Below, piece after piece: positions 56,860-64,000 of a DNA stretch of 64,000 nucleotides. Position 1 is the first letter of the stretch. The number at the start of each line of letters is the position of its first letter. The position numbers and the translations under genes are program-made. The notes under the pieces are model-generated. The model did no database searches, was not told the DNA's origin, and saw only the letters and a list, made by a program, of their open reading frames with translations. Origin of the DNA: Terebella lapidaria (lineage: Eukaryota; Annelida; Polychaeta; Terebellida; Terebellidae); NCBI GenBank assembly GCA_949152475.1, contig OX424563.1, forward strand, positions 16,713,001 to 16,777,000. The letters are read 5' to 3'.

Positions 56860-57169
56860 CTCAATCAATCAATAGAAACTGGTCTCCTAGCATTGTAGTC
56901 ATATCACCCTGAGTTTCTCGAGTTAGAAGTGCTCAGTCACGCATTTTTGTGAGAGTACGGCCAGTTATCGATATTACACTCTTTGATAACCTTTGAATGT
57001 TTAGTATTTTGTGTGTTACCGGTGTATTTGAGGCATAATTCCCAGTTGATTTTACAATGCACAGTTGGTATTTGAGCCAGCACCAAACCTGGTTTGAATT
57101 TATTAAAGTTTACTTATTTTACAACAATTGATGGATAAATACATTTTTCTTGGTTCATCATCCACATCC

Positions 57170-57465
57170 ATAGTTCAAGTTGGAAGGAGACTCGGAAAAC
57201 AAACATGGTCATGTTTTTTCCCTTTATCTTCTACCGCTCTCAGCCCTTCTTTATCTGTAAATTCTATAAGCAATGACACATCTGGGAGTGGGATCCCAGG
57301 AACAGGCACTTGCTGATTGATACAGGAGAGGAGGTGGTCCGGGACACAGCACTGTCTGGGGACAGGCTCTACGATGTTACACCATATACAACTGAACATT
57401 AAACTATCGTGTAGTCATGTTTCCGTTTGTATAATTAAATGCATGGATAGTTTGATTGCATTCAG
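57170..57465 (+). pseudogene. Decayed last-exon copy (D)
   Basis: It matches exon B in pieces: CTTTATCTTCTACC...TCTGTAAATTCTATAAGCAA, GGGATCCCAGGAACAGGCAC, then TTGCTGATTGATACAGGAGA and GGTGGTCCGGGACACAGCAC, followed by the B-type 3' flank (TATAATTAAATGCATGGATA). The 5' half including the acceptor is missing, an internal deletion removes about 60 bp, and the 3' end is truncated after GACAGGCTC. It cannot encode a propeller end. Confidence 0.85.
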
Positions 57466-57619
57466 CTCTCCAAATTCCTGGCTTTGAGGTGTCTGACATC
57501 GGCATACATTGTGAAAAAACATTTGGGTGATTATATACAGAGTACATTCATTGTAATAGTGTATTGTCAACGCGCCTAATCACTGCATGAATATGAAATA
57601 TGTTAACATTATACGGCAT

Positions 57620-57775
57620 TATATAAATACAACCCTGCATGTATATTGGCACAGCGGATTATTCCCCGAGGGAGAAATTACTGCCCGAGCCGTAAGCCGA
57701 GGGTGGAAATGTCTCACGAGGGGAATAATCCGCGGTACCAATATGCATGCAGGGTTGTATTTATTATAGTATACA
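57620..57775. repeat. Foldback hairpin repeat
   Basis: Left arm ATACAACCCTGCATGTATAT...GCGGATTATTCCCC and right arm GGGGAATAATCCGCGGTACC...GCATGCAGGGTTGTAT are inverse copies of about 45-50 bp around a loop of about 50 bp. Probably a small foldback transposon. Confidence 0.75.
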
Positions 57776-57849
57776 GAATGTCTGATTTGATGAAACGTCA
57801 TTGACGAATAAAGGCGGGAACACACCTGTCCGGTTTGTGTATCAAGTTA

Positions 57850-58045
57850 ACAACCCGTACAATGTAAATCATTCGTTTGGCTCTAGTAGAGCGTATTGCT
57901 TGACGTGTGTTGGCCAATCACAGAGCGTGATTCTTACATGAGGTATCATATATCAAATTACCAGCCGGTAAATCGTTTTTTGCGGTCGGCTCCAGCAGAG
58001 CGTATTACTTCACGTGTATTGGCCAATCACAGAGAGTAAGAACAT
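57850..58045. repeat. Local direct duplication
   Basis: Two diverged copies share GGCTCTAGTAGAGCGTATTG, ACGTGT(G/A)TTGGCCAATCACAGAG. The CCAAT-type motif recurs in both. Confidence 0.65.
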
Positions 58046-58265
58046 TTTGCGCGTTCCCTCGTTCAAATGCGATGCTTTCGCGCTCACATGCTATCTTTTC
58101 GCGTTCCCTCGCAAAGTTTTCGCGTTCGAACACAATCTTTGTGCGTTCCCTCGCGATAGGATTGATTGTGCTGACGCCAATGACGTCTGAATAGGTTCTG
58201 CTATACGATTGCACTCGAACGCGAAAATATCGTGACGGAACGCGAAAGATCGGATTCGAACGCGG
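58045..58265. repeat. Clustered GCGTTCCCTCGC repeats, direct and inverted
   Basis: The motif (C/G)CGTTC(C)(C/G)...CGCG recurs about four times rightward (58048-58155) and three times inverted (58215-58262, e.g. GAACGCGAAA), forming an irregular foldback. Function unknown. Confidence 0.6.
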
Positions 58266-58819
58266 ATTTTTTTTATTTTTTTCACTCCGTAGCCGAGAAA
58301 CACATTGACAAAAGAAAAAACGGTAACATTGCATTTTCAATGTTTATTGTCAATATATTTCTCATTTCTAAAGCGACATAACAGCAGGTTTACAGTTTCT
58401 TGACTGTGATCAGTTGAGAGAATCTGCTCAGAATTCCACTTTTACCCGTGTAAATACAGCGTATATATCTGGTTAGCAAAAGGATTAAAATTAATCCATG
58501 GCACCAGTCATTGGTTGTTTTCATCAGATATATCCTGACGTGAAACGAGCCTCATGTGAAAAACCGGGAATCAACTCCATATTCATGAATGTAGATATAT
58601 TGTGTTCAAGGTTGGCATTCAAATCTTCGATTCACTGATTGTATAGTGAGGTTCCTGCGCGTCGCATTTAATGTGAGCATGAAGAGCGGGAAATGAGTAT
58701 AAGTCTTCTTAGAATTGTTTTTGCGCTATCCATGGTGTAATGTTGATACATGTGTCTTGGGCCTACTTGTAAGTGTTGTACGTGAGATAAACTAGCCAAA
58801 TCCGATTAAAATAGTAGCA

Positions 58820-58970
58820 GCATGAACAAGGACCCGACTTTACGCTGTATGAACGCTGCATGAACCCGACTTTACGCTGTATGAACGCTGCATGGACCCG
58901 ACTTTACGCTGCATGAACGCTGCATGAACCCGACTTTACGCTGAACGCTGCATGAACCCGACTTTGCTCA
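58820..58970. repeat. Short tandem repeat CATGAACCCGACTTTACGCTG
   Basis: Five near-perfect units of about 25-34 bp built from ACCCGACTTTACGCTG and (T/C)ATGAACGCTG. Confidence 0.85.
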
Positions 58971-59040
58971 TTGCTGTATTTCGGATGTCATCTCTGGCGG
59001 GATGCGCTTGGTATATCCATTGTCTTAAATATTAACATTA

Positions 59041-60199
59041 AAAATTAGGCCAAGGGCCGAAGATAGGTTACCGGACAATGTTTAATATTTTAGATGTTAG
59101 CCAGGTCACTGGTCAAGAGAATATTCAGCATATATAATATTAAGCATATATCATGTCCACAGTTGATTGCTAAGTTGTAAATTCAATAATCAGAGAGATA
59201 TTAGCAATTTTGTGCTGTGGCCTTGAAAATGAAGGCAAAGGTCAAATTTAAGGTAATCAAAATATTCAGTGTATATCATTTTTTATATGTCCACAATTGA
59301 TTCCCGAGACATACAGTCAATAGAGGAGCAAGATATGAGCCATTTTGTCCTGTGACCTTGAAAATGAGGTCAGAGGTCAAATTCAAGGTCACGAGAATAT
59401 TCAGCATATATCATCCTATATGTCCACAATTGATTCCTAAGCTGTAAAATCCATAATAAGTGAGATATTAGCCATTTTGTTCTATGACCTTGAAAATGGG
59501 GTCGAAGGTCAAATTCAAGGTCACGAGAATATTCAGCATATATCATTTCCTATATGTCCACAATTGATTCCTAAGCTGAAGAGTCGATAATAAGCGAGAT
59601 ACAAGCCATTTTGTGCTCTGACCTTGAAACTGAGGTCAGAGGTCAAATTCAAGGTCACGAGAATATTCAGCATATATCATTTCCTATATGTCCACAATTG
59701 ATTCCTAGTCTCTGATATCAATATTAAGTGAGATATTAGGCATAATGTGTCCCATTATAAAGCATAGGAGAATTTAACATGGGAAAGTCCCATTTGGGCC
59801 GAGTTTGGGCCAAAATGGCCCACTTCGAGCGATTCAAGCGCAACGAAATTCATAGACATCATATGAGTAGATATGAAGAGTGTTATGTATCAAAAAGAAA
59901 AAAAGTTACTGAACAGATTTTGAGAAAATGGCAGCCAAAGTAAAAAAAATCAGGCATTTTTCATCGAAAACGGCCGCCATTTTGAAAAAAATGTGAAAAT
60001 CAAAAAACTAAAAAATACCTCCTTCTTGAATTATTTTTAAGTATTTTTGTGCAAAATTTCAGAAAAATTCGCCCGTAAACAAAAATGATAAAAATGTGGA
60101 CGACGACGACGACGACGGACGACGACGGACGACGGACGCCGGACGACGGACGCAACGCCATGCCAATAGGTTATCGGACCATAGGGCCGGTAACCTAAA
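59041..60199. mobile_element. Satellite-bearing TIR element, copy 2
   Basis: Same family and orientation as 30827-32572: inverse-like ends (AGGTTACCGG, CCGGTAACCT), about five to six 134-bp units, GGGCCGAGTTTGGGCC block, (GAC)n tract and CCATGCCAATAGGTTA. Non-autonomous. Confidence 0.8.
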
Positions 60200-60599
60200 A
60201 ACCGGTGTGCGTGTTCTTGATATGGACTAGAATATGGGGGTCCCCATGCTACTTGTCACAACAGGCACTCAAATTATTCGATGGTTAGAAAATGATACAC
60301 AGTTTTGACAACACATTTAGGAGAGCGAACATGCACACCGGTTAGTTGATGGGTACCATTATCTGAAAAAATTGCAGCCCATTTTCCAGGTATTTTGAAT
60401 GATAATTACCTATATTTTCACATTGGAGAGAATATCTCCGATATGTTCAAAATTTCTGATTAAGAATGCAGAATGTCGTTTTGATGATCATTTAAAATCG
60501 GGAAATAATCAAGGAAATCACAATATTAGTAGCCCTTCTAAGTACATAATTCAATATATTGATCTTTTCAGTGAAGGAACCAAACTATAATTCAAGAAT

Positions 60600-61054
60600 A
60601 TATTCACCCCATATGGCCGAATAAATTATATTCCCGACGTTGTCATTGGTTAAAAGCAGGTCACGTGTCTTTGCATAAAAGTACACATTCACCAGACCAG
60701 CCGGTGAAGTTTTTTTGATATTCACCGATCAGTCCATATCACATAAATGCACCTCTCGCCAAAGAGCAACTCTGGCCAAATGCTTTTTCATGATTGTTTT
60801 CTTTTTCTTACTATTGTGTATCCAGTGATATAGTGAATTGAATGAGCTTGATTCAGAAATCATTCCTCGTTTGTTTATAGTGTTCCTGAAATATTGACAT
60901 CAAACTGAAATCTAAAGGCCTGACTGGCGCAGTACTGATTCGAATCAACACATGATAGTTTTAGATGTATTATGTTTATATCATACATCCATGTCATACA
61001 TAAACATTGCTTCAGTATTTGCATGAACTTTACACATGTATTATATAATAAAAC
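60600..61054. other. Upstream flank of exon E
   Basis: No gene. The stretch TATTCACCCCATATGGCCGA then ATAAATTA matches TATTCACCACGTTATGACCG then AATAAATTA before exon B (about 50640-50670). The flank is interrupted before the exon by a hairpin repeat. Confidence 0.5.
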
Positions 61055-61195
61055 AAATATTAACTTTTGGTTTCGGTGAATACGTGAAAATATGTACCTC
61101 TCACAAAAGACATATTCACCTCGCAAGCTCGGTCAATATGTCTTTTGCGAGAGGTACATATTTTCACGTATTCACCGAAACCAAAAGTCGATATT
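61055..61195. repeat. Near-perfect inverted repeat, ~60-bp arms
   Basis: Arms 61055-61116 and 61135-61195 (core ACTTTTGGTTTCGGTGAATA, CGTGAAAATATGTACCTCTC) are inverse with only a few mismatches, around an ~18-bp loop. It lies 85 bp before the acceptor of exon E, inside sequence duplicated from the exon B flank, so it was inserted after that duplication. Confidence 0.9.
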
Positions 61196-61279
61196 TGTAT
61201 AATATGCAATGCAAAAGTTCAATCGCATTGTTTTGAATGTTGGACGCCTTATGAAGGCCCGGGTACTTTATTATTACAG

Positions 61280-61777
61280 AATAGATGGAAGAAGCAACTG
61301 CTGAGATGCAGAGTCACTGATGGCCACCTGTGGTGGGAGGTGTCGGTTCACGGTCGTATGTCTGACTGGCTGGCTGTAACTCCTGACCAAGGACACATTT
61401 TGATCGGTGAAATATGTACCGTCCATATATATAATCCCAGTGGGGAGTGGATAGGTATGCGATTATCAATATCGACCGGTTCTGCTTCCTTCTCAATTCC
61501 TCACGCCATCAAGTGTTTAAGCCCTGTGAGAAATAACACGTGGCTATTTGTCAACAAGTCCTTCAGGTCTACAATAGTCTGGATGCTTAATGCCAGTGAC
61601 ACGAGCTTGCTGATTGATACGGGAGAGGAGGCGGTCCGGGGCCTGGCGCTGTTCGGGGACAGACTTCTCGCGGTACGCACACTTGACAAGTTTGTGGATG
61701 GTCGCCATCCTCATGGTGTCCGCAAACTCAGTGTGTATGATGTCGAAGGCGCCCTGCAGCAAAATCTGCTCCCTTAA
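61280..61777 (+). CDS. Alternative last exon E: propeller C-terminus
   Basis: Acceptor TTATTATTACAG ends at 61279; 165 codons and stop TAA (61775-61777). It contains LRCRVTDGHLWWEVSVHG, LAVTPDQGHILIGEI, VHIYNPSGEWIGM, LLIDTGEEAVRGLALFGDRL and ends LSVYDVEGALQQNLLP. Subfamily 2, closest to exon B, with the same acceptor and upstream flank (TTGAATGTTGGACG). A polyadenylation signal AATAAA lies at about 62160. It is about 15 kb from exon 3, so its use in the same transcript is the least certain. Confidence 0.72.
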   Translation, partial: NRWKKQLLRCRVTDGHLWWEVSVHGRMSDWLAVTPDQGHILIGEICTVHIYNPSGEWIGMRLSISTGSASFSIPHAIKCLSPVRNNTWLFVNKSFRSTIVWMLNASDTSLLIDTGEEAVRGLALFGDRLLAVRTLDKFVDGRHPHGVRKLSVYDVEGALQQNLLP

Positions 61778-61799
61778 AGTTGGAATCAATTTTGAAATC

Positions 61800-62800
61800 A
61801 GCCAAATTTAGCATTCTTTTTTGTCACGCAAATTTGAAAGTACATCTCGGGATAGTCGGGAATATATAGGAAATATGCACAGTTCGACAGATACCCAGAA
61901 AATTGCCATTAATCGTGCATGAAAACAGTGAATAGAGAATGATCGGCCTGCCTACATTGCCGGTTGGAACAGTATCTAGACAAATACCAATGACGTCATA
62001 GAACTCGCCCACAAAGGTGGGCCGCTTTGAGGGAAAAATTGATGCGCCCGAATTCGAATCTTGATTTGGAAACTCAATTTAGGCACATAATACACATTTT
62101 CAGACCCAAATTTGTACGATGTCTCATTCTATAGACAAAATGAAGCTATCGCAGAATGAAATAAATATTGTCATTTCTAAAAGTGATTATAGCTTTAACA
62201 TTGATAATAGCTCTGCGATGTTACACAAGTACGGTGGTTGATAAGTGACATTATAAAAAAACAACTTACTTATTTTTCGGAGTAATCTTGACTTGTTCAT
62301 ATTTGACATAGATTGTTCAGAAATAATGTTATTTCCGAGTGAATAATTTATTTCCGCGTAAATAATGTTATTCACACGTAAATAACGTTATTTACTATTT
62401 CTGCATTATATATATATACATGTATATAAGTTATTATACTGGTGGACATTTGTATTCTTTAGATGCAGGAGTGCCCAGCAAGCGTAAACATTTTGGTATT
62501 CAGTCAAACTCTTGTTTTTTTCACACGAACATTGACCATGGGGTGTGAGCTCATCAAGTGTTGGGCGATAATGGGTGAATTTCGTTATTAGGTACACCTT
62601 TACAGCCATATGGCGGTTTTCACGCTTAGGGAAATTTTGTTGCGAATTTTTAAGAAGGTCTGTATTTTTTTAAATATTGGTCACAGTTCCTATATCTTGG
62701 TATTCTGTGATCAGGAATCGATCAAATATATACTAGAAACAGTCTGTTCGTAATTGCTAGAAAATTATTTATTATTTTGCTCATAAATCGTCAAAAAGTA
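61800..62800. other. Downstream region, no gene recognised
   Basis: AT-rich sequence without coding features. A cluster of TTATTTCCG/CGTAAATAA-type blocks at 62330-62395 is weakly repetitive. Confidence 0.5.
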
Positions 62801-62809
62801 ACGGATTTA

Positions 62810-63880
62810 GGACGGACAAAATTCTCGATATTTTTATATGCATTATATAACGAACAGAATGACAAAATGGCTCAGTCGGAATGTTGAGAAGAGTGTGTAT
62901 GTCGGTAAATGGACATGATATGCATCAAATAAACTGAAGTACATGTTTTGCAGACAAGATTAACTTTTGTTGTATCAATTTAAAAGTGCACTTTAAATTA
63001 TCTCTTTGTCCGTCCAAGACGGACAACATGTCCCCCCAAAAAGTAATGTAACATAATATTATAAAAAATAGGTTCTGCTCCAATATCGTAGCAACAACAC
63101 GAAATATATTGGTACCAATGTGAAGTACTTGATGTAAACATCAGTTTTATTTGTTTGTATCAAATTTTGGCGGATGAAAAAAAATGCGAATGATACGTGT
63201 TTTTTGTCCGTCCAAGTTATGTAACGATCGCAGCGTATGTTCTACCTTTGATTACGTTACTACTTTTGGCAAGCACGTGTTTCTTTTTGGTCCCAGATGG
63301 CCACTGATCAAGCTGGTGATGACGACAACCAGAGGTGGTACATGGTAATCTTCACGAGAAAACTGTTCAACATTGTCGTCAGTCCGTCCAATTAATAACG
63401 ATAGATGCATGTGACATTCGCAACTAAATAGTGCAACCTATTCTGCAGATACGTGTTCAATATCACAGTTTTAAAGTCAATATTTTTGTAGAAACGTCGC
63501 AGGATTGCGACTCCCGCCGTTTGGAATTTTCTTTTCATAGTGTGACAGATTTTGACATCTTTAAAGCATTCTCCTGGTGCGAACGTTACACATGAGGACG
63601 GATTGGTGGTGCGAATGTTATAGAAAGGGGACAGACAACTGTATGCGAACGTTATCAACAGAAGACTTGCGATTTAGTAGTTGCTCTGTGATACTGCATT
63701 GCTATTTTATTTCGAGCGAAAACCTCCTGTGCAACAGGAAGAGTAACAAAATCACTAAATACATATTTTCGCTACCCCAAAATCGATTTTCCATCTGGTG
63801 AGATACTTTTCTATAATGCAATAATGCTAACGTTATATTTGAGGACGGACATTGTGGCAAACTTCATTGCTAGGACGGAC
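62810..63880. repeat. Region with recurrent GTCCGTCC/GGACGGAC motifs
   Basis: GTCCGTCCAA or its inverse recurs irregularly (about 62811, 63007, 63018, 63208, 63382, 63595, 63842, 63871), partly with GCGAACGTTA nearby. It looks like a very degenerate repeat. No gene seen. Confidence 0.4.
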
Positions 63881-64000
63881 ACGATATATGCGAACTAAGC
63901 AACTATTAAAAGTTACTAAGCAATTGGAGGCATATATGCTAAACGTTCTTTCATATAACATCTTGGAAGTTCACTCATCTAAGATGAATATTACCATTCA

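Overview
This is eukaryotic nuclear DNA. It has spliced genes with GT-AG introns, many nested transposons and satellite-like arrays. The myosin light chain reads most like lophotrochozoan (mollusc/brachiopod/annelid-grade) homologues, so a marine lophotrochozoan is my best guess; the phylum cannot be fixed from the sequence alone.

Layout. About 1-1.76 kb is a degenerate 147-bp-period repeat. About 1.8-10.0 kb is a decayed Ty3/gypsy-type LTR retrotransposon on the minus strand (LTR, primer-binding site, protease, RT and integrase remnants). It carries a nearly identical tandem copy of its integrase segment and a nested 1.2-kb insertion. About 12.0-22.7 kb is an intact plus-strand gene for myosin regulatory light chain. 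It has two alternative first exons and two successive pairs of equal-length, equal-phase, evidently mutually exclusive exons. About 25.5-41.45 kb is a transposon graveyard: a TTAA-flanked long-TIR MITE, Helitron-like elements with 147-bp arrays, a solo LTR, a satellite-bearing TIR element, a SINE and a giant foldback element.

The standout is 41.5-61.8 kb. One plus-strand gene encodes, in order, a Mab-21/cGAS-like nucleotidyltransferase with its metal-binding acidic triad intact, a Schlafen/AlbA-like segment, an acidic linker, a Schlafen-type superfamily-1 helicase-like NTPase, and the start of a beta-propeller-like repeat region. The exon carrying the first propeller blades ends in phase 0. 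Downstream lie four intact exons plus one decayed copy, each with a phase-0 splice acceptor and each ending in its own stop codon. Each would complete the propeller differently. They fall into two sequence subfamilies that alternate along the DNA, as expected if a two-exon cassette was duplicated. A Helitron-like element ends 10 bp before the acceptor of the third exon, and another ends 93 bp before the gene's ATG.

My reading is an innate-immune-type receptor/effector with a fixed nucleotidyltransferase-Schlafen-helicase core and a swappable C-terminal sensor. The domain order, splice sites and reading frames are seen in the sequence; the immune role and alternative use of the last exons are inference. 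About 61.8-64 kb shows no gene.
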